A stretch of 43,292 nucleotides of DNA from Alphaproteobacteria bacterium. Its GTDB lineage: Bacteria > Pseudomonadota > Alphaproteobacteria > Reyranellales > Reyranellaceae. The number at the start of each line of letters is the position of its first letter. The first letter of the stretch is position 1. Positions 23,182 through 32,426 of the stretch are shown one piece after another. A model generated the notes under the pieces. It made no database searches. It had not been told where the DNA came from and worked only from the letters and a program-made list of their open reading frames with translations. Position numbers and translations under genes: made by a program. The stretch is from positions 1 to 43,292 of the forward strand of contig VGCZ01000045.1 of assembly GCA_016869975.1 (NCBI GenBank), given 5' to 3'.

Positions 23182-24525
23182 ATGTTCGAGAAGATCCTGA
23201 TCGCCAACCGCGGCGAGATTGCGCTACGGGTCCATCGCGCCTGCAAGGAGATGGGCATCGAGACGGTGGCGATCCACTCGACCGCCGATTCCGACGCCAT
23301 GCATGTGCGGCTGGCCGACGAATCGGTGTGCATTGGCCCGCCGCCGGCGCGCGAGAGCTACCTCAACATCCCGGCGATCCTGTCGGCCGCGACCATCGCC
23401 GGCGTCGACGCGATACATCCCGGCTACGGCTTCCTGAGCGAGAACGCACGTTTTGCCGAGTTGGTAGAAGAACACGGCTTCACCTTCATCGGCCCGACGC
23501 CCCAGCACATCCGCATGATGGGCGACAAGATCGTCGCCAAGCAGACGGCGGAGAAGCTCGGCCTGCCGTTGGTGCCCGGCTCGCCCGGCCCGGTCGAGTC
23601 GCTCGACGAGGTCAAGGCGCTGGGCGAGAAGATCGGCTATCCGGTGCTGGTCAAGGCGGTAGCCGGTGGCGGTGGCCGCGGCATGAAGGTGATCGATAGC
23701 GCCGACGCGGCCGAAGAAGCCTTCACCTTGGCGCGCCAGGAAGCCACCGCCGCCTTCGGCAACGGATCGGTCTATGTCGAGAAGTATCTCGGCCGGCCGC
23801 GCCATATCGAGATCCAGATTCTCGCCGATACCCACGGCAATTGCGTGCATCTGGGCGAGCGTGACTGCTCGCTGCAGCGCCGCCACCAGAAGGTGCTGGA
23901 GGAGACGCCATCGCCGGCGCTCAACCGCGAGACGCGCGAGCGCATCGGCGATCTGGCCGCCACGGCTATCGGCAAGATGGGCTATCGCGGCGCCGGCACG
24001 CTGGAGTTCCTGTACCAGGACGGCGAGTTCTATTTCATCGAGATGAACACCCGCCTGCAGGTCGAGCATCCGATCACCGAGGCGATCACTGGCATCGATC
24101 TGGTGCGCGAGCAGATCCGCATCGCCGCCGGCGCGCCACTGGGCTTCACCCAGGCCGACGTCAAGTTCTCCGGCCACGCCATCGAGTGCCGCGTCAACGC
24201 GGAGAACCCGGAGACCTTCGTGCCCTGCCCCGGCCTGGTCACCGACTACCATCCGCCCGGCGGGCTGGGCGTGCGCGTCGACAGCGGCCTGTACACCGGC
24301 TACCGCATGCCGCCCTACTACGACAGCCTCGTCGCCAAGCTGATCGTGTCAGGGGGCAACCGCAACGAGTGCCTGATGCGCCTGCGCCGCGCGCTCGGCG
24401 AGTACGTTATCGGCGGCATCGAGACCACCATTCCCCTGCACCAGCGCATCATCGCCCAGCAGGAATTCGTCGACGGCGAATACAACATCCACTGGCTGGA
24501 ACGCCTGGTCGGCCTCAAGAAGTGA
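23182..24525 (+). CDS. accC: Acetyl-CoA carboxylase biotin carboxylase subunit
   Basis: ATP-dependent carboxylation of biotin on AccB. 447 residues, the family standard. The N-terminal domain begins [17 protein letters not shown]; the ATP-grasp domain has [14 protein letters not shown] (nucleotide loop), [29 protein letters not shown] and [16 protein letters not shown]; the C-terminal domain has [13 protein letters not shown]. The ATG at 23182 is chosen over an in-frame TTG six bases upstream. It directly follows accB. Confidence 0.98.
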   Translation: MFEKILIANRGEIALRVHRACKEMGIETVAIHSTADSDAMHVRLADESVCIGPPPARESYLNIPAILSAATIAGVDAIHPGYGFLSENARFAELVEEHGFTFIGPTPQHIRMMGDKIVAKQTAEKLGLPLVPGSPGPVESLDEVKALGEKIGYPVLVKAVAGGGGRGMKVIDSADAAEEAFTLARQEATAAFGNGSVYVEKYLGRPRHIEIQILADTHGNCVHLGERDCSLQRRHQKVLEETPSPALNRETRERIGDLAATAIGKMGYRGAGTLEFLYQDGEFYFIEMNTRLQVEHPITEAITGIDLVREQIRIAAGAPLGFTQADVKFSGHAIECRVNAENPETFVPCPGLVTDYHPPGGLGVRVDSGLYTGYRMPPYYDSLVAKLIVSGGNRNECLMRLRRALGEYVIGGIETTIPLHQRIIAQQEFVDGEYNIHWLERLVGLKK

Positions 24526-24583
24526 GCGGTCGCAGGCGCCGCCATCCGTTGCGCAATTCCTTCCGGCGCGCGACCTTGACGGC

Positions 24584-25237
24584 ATGAACGACTTCACGCC
24601 GGAGCTGTTGCTGCGCGCCTATTGCGCCGGGATCTTCCCGATGGGCGAGACGCGCGGCGATCCGACCTTGTACTGGGTCGACCCCGAGAAGCGCGCCATC
24701 ATCGAGCTTGACCAGTTCCACCTGCCACGCCGGTTGGCGCGCACCGTGCGCAACGGGCCGTTCGAGGTCAGCTGCGATCGCGATTTCGAGGGCGTCATGC
24801 GCGCCTGCGCGGCGCCGCGCCGGTATCAGAACGAGAGCTGGATCAATCGCCCGATCATCGAGCTCTACACCGGCCTGTTTAAACGCGGCTACGCCCATTC
24901 GGTGGAGTGCCGTGTCGATGGCGAGCTGGTCGGCGGCCTCTACGGCGTGTCGATCAACGGCGCCTTCTTCGGCGAAAGCATGTTCAGTCGGGCGCGCGAC
25001 GCCAGCAAGGTGGCGCTGGTGCATCTCGTGGCGCGGCTGATCAAGGGCGGCTTCACCTTGCTCGATTGCCAATTCATGACCGAGCATCTGCGCCAGTTCG
25101 GCACGACGGAAATCCCGCGCGCCGCGTATCGCGCGCGGCTTGAGCGCGCGATCGCCGCGCGCGCGCATTTCTACCTGGAGCTGGGCGGCGCGGAAGCCTG
25201 CGGGATCGTCACGCAGGCCAGGACCCACACGTCGTAG
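24584..25237 (+). CDS. aat: Leucyl/phenylalanyl-tRNA-protein transferase
   Basis: Transfers Leu or Phe from tRNA to N-terminal Arg/Lys of proteins, creating N-end-rule substrates that ClpS delivers to ClpAP; both clpS and clpA are also in this window. 217 residues with the family motifs [72 protein letters not shown] and [15 protein letters not shown]. The ATG at 24584 lies 58 bp after accC and has no strong Shine-Dalgarno sequence. The 3' end overlaps the convergent DUF2155 gene by 67 bp. Confidence 0.96.
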   Translation: MNDFTPELLLRAYCAGIFPMGETRGDPTLYWVDPEKRAIIELDQFHLPRRLARTVRNGPFEVSCDRDFEGVMRACAAPRRYQNESWINRPIIELYTGLFKRGYAHSVECRVDGELVGGLYGVSINGAFFGESMFSRARDASKVALVHLVARLIKGGFTLLDCQFMTEHLRQFGTTEIPRAAYRARLERAIAARAHFYLELGGAEACGIVTQARTHTS

Positions 25238-25677
25238 ACCGAGCTGTCGAGCGCCGAGAGCGCCGGCGACGAGGCGAACATCCAGCCCGAGAACAGCTTG
25301 TCGGCGGCCTGCGACGGCTTGTTGTCGGTGATGGTCAGGAACGCAACCGAATCGGGCGTCGCCTCGGGCGTATTGACCAGGCATTCCGCCGCGTCGATAC
25401 GCAGCGTGCCGAAGCGCACCGTGTCGCCGACCGCGACCAGGACCTCGCGCGTGCGCGTCGTGACCTTGTCCAGAGCCTGCAGCTTTACGGCGCGGCGCTG
25501 CCCCTCGGGCGCCGCCGGTGATCGCTGCAAGGGTTTGAAATCGTCAACCGGAGGGATCGACAGCGTGATCGGCGGGCCAGGCCGCGGCGCGGAGTCGGCC
25601 GGCGGGGTCTGCGCCGAGGCGCCCGCGCCCAGCGCGATGACGCACGCCGCCAGGGCGGCGCGGGCCAGTCCGCTCAT
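25171..25677 (-). CDS. DUF2155 (COG4765) exported protein
   Basis: 168-residue protein of a conserved alphaproteobacterial family of unknown function. A signal peptide ([22 protein letters not shown]) is followed by a Pro-rich linker and the DUF2155 domain: [39 protein letters not shown] and [16 protein letters not shown]. Two conserved cysteines (ECLVN, VLACV) suggest a disulfide in the periplasm. It is usually found beside aat and accBC, as here. The ATG overlaps the stop of the 79-aa gene (ATGA) and the 3' end overlaps aat by 67 bp. Confidence 0.93.
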   Translation of the reverse strand: MSGLARAALAACVIALGAGASAQTPPADSAPRPGPPITLSIPPVDDFKPLQRSPAAPEGQRRAVKLQALDKVTTRTREVLVAVGDTVRFGTLRIDAAECLVNTPEATPDSVAFLTITDNKPSQAADKLFSGWMFASSPALSALDSSVYDVWVLACVTIPQASAPPSSR

Positions 25678-25913
25678 TCGTCCCGCTTGGCCGGCGGCGC
25701 CTCGGCGGCGGCCGCCTCGACGAGATTGTGGAACACGGCGCGGATCTGCGCCGGATCGCAGCCCATGAGCACGCCATCCTCGACGGCGTCGGCGATCATG
25801 GCGCGGATCTCCTCAAGGTTCTCGTTGAGCACCTTGATCTTCTCCAGACACGATACCGGCTTGCCGTCGGGCTGCTTCCAGACCGGCGCGATGGACGGCT
25901 GGCCGCCGCTCAC
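25674..25913 (-). CDS. Small protein of unknown function between mlaD and DUF2155
   Basis: 79-residue soluble protein without signal peptide or membrane segment. I do not recognise a named family. Visible features are VWKQPDGKPVSCLEKIKVLNEN, a helix rich in Glu/Leu (ENLEEIRAMIADAVEDGVLMG), a CDPAQIRAVFHNLVEAA helix and a charged tail. The start is a GTG at 25913 whose GTGA overlaps the mlaD stop; GGGAG lies 7 nt upstream. The stop overlaps the next start (ATGA). Being locked between mlaD and DUF2155 with both overlaps argues that it is a real coupled gene. Confidence 0.8.
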   Translation of the reverse strand: MSGGQPSIAPVWKQPDGKPVSCLEKIKVLNENLEEIRAMIADAVEDGVLMGCDPAQIRAVFHNLVEAAAAEAPPAKRDE

Positions 25914-26419
25914 TGCTTGGCTCCCGGCGCTGGCGCCGTCGGCGGCGCCGGCGATGGTGGCGGTGGTGGCGGCGGCGACGAGCCGACGCCGCCGAAGATC
26001 AGGCGCGCGATCAGGTCGGCGAGCAGGATGGAACCCTGGGTCTTGCTGATGCGGCTGCCATCGGCGAGGAACTGGTTGCTACCGCCCGGCTCCAGCAGGA
26101 TCACCATGCCGCCCAGCAGCGATTCGCTGACGATACGCGCGAAGGTGTCGGCCGGCAGCTTTACGTCGCGGCGGATCGCCATGCGCACGACGGCGTTGAA
26201 GTCCTTGTCGAGCTCGAGGGCGGTGACGGTACCGACCTTGATGCCCGACAGCGTCACATCGGAGCCGCGCTTCAGACCGTCGGCGCGGTCGAAACGCGCG
26301 ACGATCTCGTAGCCGCGCGGCGTCGACGCCTCGGTGGTCGTGAAAGCGTAGATGACGAAGATACCGGCGACGCACAGCACCAGGGCGCCGATGATCGTCT
26401 CCACGATATTGCGTCCCAA
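25910..26419 (-). CDS. mlaD: MlaD-like MCE-domain lipid transport protein
   Basis: Inner-membrane-anchored substrate-binding component of an Mla-type system moving phospholipids between the membranes. 169 residues: a membrane segment near the N-terminus (IVETIIGALVLCVAGIFVIYAF), then one MCE domain (YEIVARFDRADGLKRGSDV, LSGIKVGTVTALELDKDFNAV, SESLLGGMVILLEPGG) and a Pro-rich tail (SSPPPPPPPSPAPP). I chose a TTG start at 26419 because GGAGG lies 5 nt upstream and the resulting MGRNIVET matches relatives; a longer form from 26470 is possible. MlaE/MlaF are not adjacent. The stop overlaps the start of the 79-aa gene. Confidence 0.9.
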   Translation of the reverse strand: MGRNIVETIIGALVLCVAGIFVIYAFTTTEASTPRGYEIVARFDRADGLKRGSDVTLSGIKVGTVTALELDKDFNAVVRMAIRRDVKLPADTFARIVSESLLGGMVILLEPGGSNQFLADGSRISKTQGSILLADLIARLIFGGVGSSPPPPPPPSPAPPTAPAPGAKQ

Positions 26420-26494
26420 TCCCGCCTCCGAATTCGCTGAACTCACGTCACTATACAATGATGGCCGCACGAGGACGAACGGCCCGCATCTCTA

Positions 26495-26538
26495 CCTTCC
26501 CCTGCCTCCAGGCGCGCAAGCGCGCCCTTGGGGGAAGG
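26495..26538. repeat. CTTCCCC/GGGGAAG palindromic unit with inner GC stem
   Basis: CCTTCCCC (26495-26502) pairs with GGGGAAGG (26531-26538), enclosing a second stem GGCGCGC/GCGCGCC (26511-26525 region). It lies immediately after the NDUFA12 stop on the transcribed strand, so it can act as a terminator before mlaD. It is the same family as the units at 8487 and 13937. Confidence 0.7.
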
Positions 26539-26544
26539 CAATTC

Positions 26545-26901
26545 TCACTCCGGTCTCCACGCCTCGTAGTCGCCGGTCGCCTTGGCGCGGCGGCCCGCGC
26601 CGGCGGCGCTGCCGGCGGGACGATAGGCGAGCGCGGTGCCGCTCGGATTGGGGCGATGCGCCTGCTCCCAGGGCTTGCGCGGCAAACCGCCTTTGGGCGG
26701 CGGCTCGGCCACGGTGTGGTGCAGCCAGCCGTGCCAGTCGGGTGGCACACGGCTGGCTTCGGCCTCGCCACGATAGATCACCCAACGCTTCTGACGGCGG
26801 CCGGCCTGGGTCTTGCGTTCGCGGTAGTAGCGGTTGCCTTGCGAATCCTCACCGACCAGTTCGCCGCACAGCCACGTGAACAGACGTGTGCCCACCGTCA
26901 T
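26545..26901 (-). CDS. NADH:ubiquinone oxidoreductase accessory subunit, NDUFA12 family
   Basis: 118-residue homologue of the mitochondrial complex I accessory subunit NDUFA12 (B17.2), also found in alphaproteobacterial complex I. Family features are GTRLFTWLCGELVGEDSQGNR-type N-terminus, YYRERKTQAGRRQKRWVIY, VPPDWHGWLHH and the Pro/Arg-rich tail PWEQAHRPNPSGTALAYRP. The ATG at 26901 is preferred; the preceding bases contain only GGGGA as ribosome-binding signal. It is divergent from nrdJ. The core complex I genes are elsewhere, as is usual for this accessory gene. Confidence 0.95.
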   Translation of the reverse strand: MTVGTRLFTWLCGELVGEDSQGNRYYRERKTQAGRRQKRWVIYRGEAEASRVPPDWHGWLHHTVAEPPPKGGLPRKPWEQAHRPNPSGTALAYRPAGSAAGAGRRAKATGDYEAWRPE

Positions 26902-27041
26902 CGACCATCCCCGAATCGCGAAAACATCACCGCGTCGCGCCGCTTGTAACCTCGCGCACCGTGTCTCGCAATGTGACGCGATCATCGTCGTCGACGCTCA
27001 TCAGAGGATCTCGCCACGCGTCACGATGCGGCGTTGCGCAT

Positions 27042-27088
27042 ATGCATCATGTAGTATCATGATTGAGCGTGTGCACAAAATATTGTTG
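27042..27088 (+). promoter_or_regulatory. Candidate pair of NrdR boxes upstream of nrdJ
   Basis: GCACAAAATATTGTTG (27073-27088) matches about 12 of 16 positions of the NrdR-box consensus acaCwAtATaTwGtgt, 9 of 10 in its core. A weaker match, ATGCATCATGTAGTAT (27042-27057, about 10 of 16), lies exactly 31 bp upstream centre to centre, the three-turn spacing usual for NrdR box pairs. An overlapping inverted repeat ATCATG-N6-CATGAT spans 27046-27063. They lie 107-153 bp before the nrdJ start. Repression by NrdR is inferred; the nrdR gene is not in the window. Confidence 0.5.
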
Positions 27089-27194
27089 CGCTCTCAAGAT
27101 TTTGTAATCTACTATCCTACGACGTCCATATGTGCGATCGCGATTTCGAAGGCGCGACACATCAGTGGGCGGTTTGCGGGGGCCCAAGCGGTCG

Positions 27195-30100
27195 ATGCGT
27201 TTCGTACGTCGCCATACCACAGAAGGTGAGTCGCCCTATGCGCGACTGCCGTTCCGTGCCGCGACGTCGGAGATTCGCAATCCCGACGGTTCGATCGTCT
27301 TCCGTCACGCCGACATCGACGTGCCGGCCGACTGGTCTCAGGTCGCCTGCGACATCCTCGCGCAGAAGTACTTCCGCCGCGCCGGCGTGCCGGCGGCACT
27401 TGAGAGCGTGCGGGAAGCCGACGTGCCGTCGTTCTTGTGGCGACGCGTCGCCGACGAGGCCGCGCTGGCGGCGTTGCCTAAGGAAGAGCGTTACGTCGGC
27501 GAGCGCGACGCGCGTCAGGTCTTTGATCGCCTGGCCGGCACCTGGACCTATTGGGGCTGGAAGGGCGGCTACTTCGACGGCGAGTCGGACGCGCGCGCCT
27601 TCCACGATGAGCTGCGCTTCATGCTGGCGCGCCAGATGTGCGCGCCCAACTCGCCGCAATGGTTCAACACCGGGCTGCACTGGGCCTACGGTATCGACGG
27701 CCCGGCGCAAGGCCACTTCTACACCGATCACCGCACCGGCGAGACGCTGGAGAGCCCGTCGTCCTACGAGCGGCCGCAGCCGCACGCCTGCTTCATCCAG
27801 AGCGTCGCCGACGATCTGGTGAACGAGGGCGGGATCATGGACCTGTGGGTCCGCGAGACGCGCCTGTTCAAGTACGGCTCGGGCACCGGCTCCAACTTCT
27901 CCGCCCTGCGCGGCGAAGGCGAGAAGCTGTCCGGCGGCGGCAAGTCGTCCGGCCTGATGAGCTTCCTGCGCATCGGCGATCGCGCCGCTGGCGCCATCAA
28001 GTCGGGCGGCACGACGCGGCGCGCGGCCAAGATGGTCGTGGTCGACGTCGATCATCCCGACATTGAGGCCTTCATCGACTGGAAGGTGGCGGAGGAACGC
28101 AAGGTCGCCGCCCTTGTCGCCGGCTCGAAGCTCGCCAACCGGCATCTCAACGCCGTGCTACGGGCGTGCTTCACCGCCGACATCGAGGGCGACGCCGCCT
28201 TCGATCCGGCGCGCAATGTGACGCTGCGGCGCGAGGTCATCGCCGCGCGTAAGTCGCTGATCCCCGAGAACTACATCCAGCGCGCCATCCAGTTCGCGCG
28301 CCAGGGCTATCGCCACATCGAGTTCCCCGAGTTCGACACGGATTGGGACTCCGAGGCCTACGCGACGGTATCGGGCCAGAACGCCAACAACACCGTGCGC
28401 GTCACCGATGCCTTCCTCGAGGCAGTCGCCCGCGACGCGCCATGGAACCTGGTGCGGCGCACCGACGGCGGCGTCGCCAGGACCGTGCCGGCGCGCGAGC
28501 TTTGGGAGCGCGTGTCGCAGGCCGCCTGGATGTCGGCCGACCCCGGTGTACAGTTCGACACGACCATCAACCAGTGGCACACCTGCCCCGAATCGGGCCG
28601 CATCAACGCCTCGAACCCGTGTTCCGAGTACATGTTCCTCGACGACACGGCGTGCAATCTGGCGTCGCTGAACCTGATGCGCTTCCGTCGCCCCGACGGC
28701 TCCTTCGATATCGACAGCTTCGAGCACGCCACGCGGCTGTGGACCGTCGTGCTCGAGATCTCGGTGATGATGGCGCAGTACCCGTCAAAGCGCATCGCCG
28801 AGTTGTCCTACGCCTATCGTACCCTGGGTCTGGGATACGCCAATCTCGGCGCCCTGCTGATGGCCGGCGGCATGGGCTATGACAGCGCGCGCGGGCGCGC
28901 TACCTGCGCGGCGATCACCGCGCTGATGACCGGCGTCGCCTACGCCACATCGGCCGAGATGTCGGCGGAGATGGGCCCCTTCCCCGGCTACGGCGCCAAT
29001 CGCGAGTCGATGCTGCGGGTGATCCGCAATCATCGGCGCGCGGCGCGCGGCCAGACCTCGGGCTACGAGGGCCTTTCGATCGCGCCTGTCCCGCTCGACA
29101 TCGCCAATTGCCCGCAGCGCGTGCTGGCCGACGCCGCCGCGCGCGCCTGGGACGACGCGCTGGCGCTCGGCAGCGCGCACGGCTTCCGCAACGCCCAGGT
29201 CTCGGTGATCGCGCCCACTGGCACGATCGGCCTGCTGATGGATTGCGACACCACAGGGATCGAGCCGGACTTCGCCTTGGTGAAGTTCAAGAAGCTCGCG
29301 GGCGGCGGCTATTTCCGCATCATCAACCAGACAGTTCCCGCGGCGCTGGCCCGCCTGGGCTATGACGACGTCGCCATCAAGACGATCACCGCCTACGCCG
29401 TCGGCCACGGCACGCTCTCCGGCGCCCCCCACATCAACAATGACAGCCTGCGCGCCCGTGGCCTCGACGAGACGGTGATGGCGCGGGTGGAGAAGGCGTC
29501 GGCCGACGCCTTCGATATCCGCTTCGCCTTCAGCCGCTGGACCTTGGGCGACGCGTACTGCCGCGAGCGGCTGGGCCTGGACGAGGCGAAGCTCGCCGAC
29601 CCCAAGCTCGACCTCTTGCCGCTGCTCGGCTTCTCCAAGGCCGAGATCGAGGCCGCGAACCTGTACGTCTGCGGCGCGATGACCCTGGAAGGCGCGCCCC
29701 ACCTGAAGGCGGAGCATCTTCCGGTGTTCGACTGCGCCACGCCCTGCGGCCGCAACGGCACGCGCGCGCTGTCGACCGGATCGCATATCCGCATGATGGC
29801 CGCGGCGCAGCCCTTCATCACCGGCGCGATCTCCAAGACGATCAACATGCCGAACGCGGCCACCGTCGAGGATTGCCGCGCCGCCTACGAGCTGTCGTGG
29901 AAGCTGGGCCTGAAGGCCAACGCGCTCTATCGCGACGGCTCGAAGCTGTCACAGCCGCTGGCGGCGATGTGGCTGCCCGACACGGCCAACGACGACGAGA
30001 TCGACACGACGATCCGCACGCCAGCGCAGCAGACCACCGTGATCGCCGAGCGAATCGTCGAGAGAATCGTCGAGCGCGAGGTCAGCGGCCGGCGCGATCG

Positions 30101-30890
30101 CCTGCCGCAGCGACGCAAGGGCTACACCCAGAAGGCGATGGTCGGCGGCCACAAGGTCTATTTGCGTACCGGCGAGTACAGCGACGGCAGGCTGGGCGAG
30201 ATCTTCATCGATATGCACAAGGAAGGCGCCGCCTTCCGCAGCCTGATGAACAATTTCGCCATCGCCATCTCGATCGGCCTGCAATACGGCGTGCCGCTCG
30301 AGGAGTTCGTCGAGGCCTACACCTTCACGCGCTTCGAGCCCTCCGGACTGGTCGAAGGCAACGACGCGATCAAGATGTCGACCTCGGTGCTCGACTACAT
30401 CTTCCGCGAGGTGGCGGTGTCCTACCTCGGGCGCACCGATCTGGCGCATGTTGCGCCGACGGTGAACCGGTCCGACGACGTCGGCGCCGGCGAGTCGGAG
30501 ACGACCTCGATGATGGCGCAAGCCATTGGCGCGCCGACGCTGGCCAGCGTCGGCTTCGTGCGCAGCAACCTTTATGTCTTAAACGGGCGAGGGGCCGGCA
30601 GCCAGGCAACCGCCGACGCGACGACGCAGGTCTTCGCGCCGGCGGTGGCCGCCCCCCTCCCCGCCCAAAGTTCGATGGACGGCATGGCCGTCGCCTTCGC
30701 CTCTGGCGGAGCGGCCGTCCTCGGATCCGCAACGGTCGGACACGCAGACGAGCGCCTCGACCGGGTCCGTGAGGCCCGGCTCAAGGGGTTCGAAGGCGAT
30801 GCCTGTACCGATTGCGGCAACTTCACCCTCGTCCGCAACGGCACGTGCCTGAAATGCAATACTTGCGGTGCGACCACGGGGTGCAGTTGA
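27195..30890 (+). CDS. nrdJ: Adenosylcobalamin-dependent (class II) ribonucleotide reductase
   Basis: Reduces ribonucleotides to deoxyribonucleotides with a B12-derived radical, so it works with or without oxygen. 1231 residues, the long NrdJ form. Key elements are [11 protein letters not shown] (active-site Cys about 198), [39 protein letters not shown] (the NxCxE catalytic motif at about 474), and [23 protein letters not shown] linker region follows (about 930-1100), then a TSCPD-like domain and a C-terminal zinc-like cysteine cluster CTDCGNF...CLKCNTCG. The ATG at 27195 gives [20 protein letters not shown], like relatives; an open extension back to 27132 is rejected. No nrdAB or nrdD is nearby. 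Two candidate NrdR boxes lie upstream. No intein is evident. Confidence 0.97.
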   Translation: MRFVRRHTTEGESPYARLPFRAATSEIRNPDGSIVFRHADIDVPADWSQVACDILAQKYFRRAGVPAALESVREADVPSFLWRRVADEAALAALPKEERYVGERDARQVFDRLAGTWTYWGWKGGYFDGESDARAFHDELRFMLARQMCAPNSPQWFNTGLHWAYGIDGPAQGHFYTDHRTGETLESPSSYERPQPHACFIQSVADDLVNEGGIMDLWVRETRLFKYGSGTGSNFSALRGEGEKLSGGGKSSGLMSFLRIGDRAAGAIKSGGTTRRAAKMVVVDVDHPDIEAFIDWKVAEERKVAALVAGSKLANRHLNAVLRACFTADIEGDAAFDPARNVTLRREVIAARKSLIPENYIQRAIQFARQGYRHIEFPEFDTDWDSEAYATVSGQNANNTVRVTDAFLEAVARDAPWNLVRRTDGGVARTVPARELWERVSQAAWMSADPGVQFDTTINQWHTCPESGRINASNPCSEYMFLDDTACNLASLNLMRFRRPDGSFDIDSFEHATRLWTVVLEISVMMAQYPSKRIAELSYAYRTLGLGYANLGALLMAGGMGYDSARGRATCAAITALMTGVAYATSAEMSAEMGPFPGYGANRESMLRVIRNHRRAARGQTSGYEGLSIAPVPLDIANCPQRVLADAAARAWDDALALGSAHGFRNAQVSVIAPTGTIGLLMDCDTTGIEPDFALVKFKKLAGGGYFRIINQTVPAALARLGYDDVAIKTITAYAVGHGTLSGAPHINNDSLRARGLDETVMARVEKASADAFDIRFAFSRWTLGDAYCRERLGLDEAKLADPKLDLLPLLGFSKAEIEAANLYVCGAMTLEGAPHLKAEHLPVFDCATPCGRNGTRALSTGSHIRMMAAAQPFITGAISKTINMPNAATVEDCRAAYELSWKLGLKANALYRDGSKLSQPLAAMWLPDTANDDEIDTTIRTPAQQTTVIAERIVERIVEREVSGRRDRLPQRRKGYTQKAMVGGHKVYLRTGEYSDGRLGEIFIDMHKEGAAFRSLMNNFAIAISIGLQYGVPLEEFVEAYTFTRFEPSGLVEGNDAIKMSTSVLDYIFREVAVSYLGRTDLAHVAPTVNRSDDVGAGESETTSMMAQAIGAPTLASVGFVRSNLYVLNGRGAGSQATADATTQVFAPAVAAPLPAQSSMDGMAVAFASGGAAVLGSATVGHADERLDRVREARLKGFEGDACTDCGNFTLVRNGTCLKCNTCGATTGCS

Positions 30891-30997
30891 GGTCTTAGCG
30901 CGTCGTACGGGCGCGCGAGCGTAAGCGTTGAGTGAAAACCGCGTACCCAGTCCGGGACCGACGGTCGGAAACGGGCAAAACTCATAGGAGATATGTC

Positions 30998-31063
30998 ATG
31001 GCTGCGAAGAAGAAAGCTGCCAAGAAGAAGGCCGCCAAGAAGAAGGCCGCCAAGAAGAAGTAG
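30998..31063 (+). CDS. 21-residue (AAKKK)x4 lysine/alanine microprotein
   Basis: An ATG at 30998 is followed by four perfect AAKKK repeats and a TAG, giving Met plus 20 residues, 12 of them lysine. AGGAG at 30986-30990 lies 7 nt upstream, an ideal ribosome-binding site, and hairpins follow the stop. Repeat codons drift (GCTGCG, GCTGCC, GCCGCC; one AAA among AAG), so it is not a pure nucleotide repeat. The composition resembles the C-terminal tails of bacterial histone H1-like DNA-binding proteins; it would be extremely basic and helical. It lies about 110 bp after nrdJ. It could instead be a leader peptide or a fragment of a longer H1-like gene. Function unknown. Confidence 0.65.
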   Translation: MAAKKKAAKKKAAKKKAAKKK

Positions 31064-31082
31064 GCCTAAAGGCCAAACTTCA

Positions 31083-31145
31083 GATTGGCCCCTCTAACTG
31101 ATGCCAATCAGCTTCCCGCTCGGCGCTGAGGCGCCGGCGGGAAGC
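31083..31145 (+). terminator. Tandem hairpins after the AAKKK gene
   Basis: Two stem-loops: GATTGGC (31083-31089) with GCCAATC (31103-31109), then a strong one at 31111-31145 in which GCTTCCCGC pairs with GCGGGAAGC and CGGCGC with GCGCCG around a short TGAG loop with one bulged T. The T-containing stretch ATCATTTCATCATTG follows. Position and strength fit an intrinsic terminator. Confidence 0.7.
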
Positions 31146-31238
31146 ATCATTTCATCATTGTAAGCAGGCGGATGTCGGGACTATGGCCCCGGTGTTCCGC
31201 CTGTTTTCGTTTCGCGCGGGCGAGCGATCCGCTCTAGC

Positions 31239-32423
31239 ATGGCGGCGATGGACGGCGATCCAACCCGGCTGAGCATCCGCGTGGTCAACAGCGTAACCAA
31301 GCTCGACGCTGCGGCCTGGGACGCCTGCGCGCTGGCGCCGGAGGCTGCGGGAAACCCGTTCCTGAGCCACGGCTTCCTCAAAGCGCTCGAGGATTCCAAG
31401 TGCCTAGGCCGCGGCACCGGCTGGATACCGCAGCATCTCGTGGCCGAGGACGATTCCGGTGCGGTGCTTGGCATCGTGCCGATGTTCCTCAAGAGCCACT
31501 CCCAGGGCGAGTACGTCTTCGACCACGGCTGGGCGCAAGCCTATGAGCGTGCCGGCGGCCGCTACTATCCGAAGCTGCAGGTCTGCGCGCCCTTCACGCC
31601 GGTGCCCGGCCCGCGCATCCTGCCGCGCCCCGGGCCGCTCTCGAGCCACGTCTTCGACGCCATGGTCGAGTCGATGGTCAAGGTCGCGGCCGACAACGAC
31701 ATCTCCTCGATCCACGTCACCTTCTGCCTGCGCGAGCAATGGGACGCGCTCGGACGGCTCGGCTTCCTGAAGCGCCAGCACTACCAGTTCCACTGGCGCA
31801 ACGACGGCTACAAGACCTTCGACGATTTCCTGGCGGCGTTGAATTCACGCAAGCGCAAGGCGATCCGCAAGGAACGCGCGGCGATCGCCAGGCACGGGCT
31901 CACCATGCGCGCGCTGAGCGGCGCGGAGATCACGGCCCAGCACTGGGACGCGTTCTTCGCCTTCTACATGGACACCGCCGACCGCAAATGGGGCAGCCCC
32001 TACCTCAATCGCGAGTTCTTCCATCTGCTGGGCGGGTCGCTGGCCGAGAAGGTCGTGCTGATCGTCGCCGAGCGCGATGGTCGCCTGGTCGCCGGCGCGC
32101 TCAACCTGCGCGGTGACGACGCGATCTTCGGCCGCAACTGGGGCTGCGTGGAGAACCACGATTTCCTGCATTTCGAGGCCTGCTACTACCAGGCCATCGA
32201 CTACGCCATCGCCCATGGGCTCGAGCGCGTCGAGGCCGGCGCGCAGGGCGAGCACAAGATTCAGCGCGGCTATCTGCCGACGCCGACCTACTCGGCGCAC
32301 TGGATCGGCGACCGCCAGCTTCGCGCGGCGATCGCCAACTTCCTCGACCGCGAACGCCCCGCCGCCGAACGCGACATGGCGGCGCTGATGGAATACTCGC
32401 CGTTCAGGAAGGGCGACGAATAG
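31239..32423 (+). CDS. FemAB/GNAT-like protein, COG3146 family
   Basis: 394-residue cytoplasmic protein of the COG3146 family, annotated in genomes as a peptidoglycan biosynthesis or GNAT N-acetyltransferase-like protein, with a double GNAT fold like FemAB. Visible motifs are AGNPFLSHGFLKALEDS, VPMFLKSHSQGEYVFDHGWAQAYERAGG, YYPKLQVCAPFTPVPGPR, FHWRNDGYKTFDDFLAALNSRKRKAIRKER and FEACYYQAIDYAI...VEAGAQGEHKIQRGY. The substrate is not established for the family; aminoacyl transfer is the analogy with FemAB. The ATG at 31239 (or 31248) has little ribosome-binding signal. It converges on the DUF2007 gene with a 3-bp gap. Confidence 0.88.
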   Translation: MAAMDGDPTRLSIRVVNSVTKLDAAAWDACALAPEAAGNPFLSHGFLKALEDSKCLGRGTGWIPQHLVAEDDSGAVLGIVPMFLKSHSQGEYVFDHGWAQAYERAGGRYYPKLQVCAPFTPVPGPRILPRPGPLSSHVFDAMVESMVKVAADNDISSIHVTFCLREQWDALGRLGFLKRQHYQFHWRNDGYKTFDDFLAALNSRKRKAIRKERAAIARHGLTMRALSGAEITAQHWDAFFAFYMDTADRKWGSPYLNREFFHLLGGSLAEKVVLIVAERDGRLVAGALNLRGDDAIFGRNWGCVENHDFLHFEACYYQAIDYAIAHGLERVEAGAQGEHKIQRGYLPTPTYSAHWIGDRQLRAAIANFLDRERPAAERDMAALMEYSPFRKGDE

Positions 32424-32426
32424 ACT

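Noticed and set aside
27132-27194. In-frame upstream extension of nrdJ
   Set aside because: The extra residues ([13 protein letters not shown]) are not seen in relatives, and [16 protein letters not shown] is the family-typical start.
27120-27195. Possible cobalamin riboswitch before the B12-dependent nrdJ
   Set aside because: No B12-box-like conserved core or room for the full aptamer fold was found; CAGTGGGC at about 27163 is an isolated resemblance.
27195-30890. Intein in NrdJ, as found in some ribonucleotide reductases
   Set aside because: Length and motif spacing are normal for long NrdJ, and no splicing-junction motifs with a hedgehog/intein block were seen.
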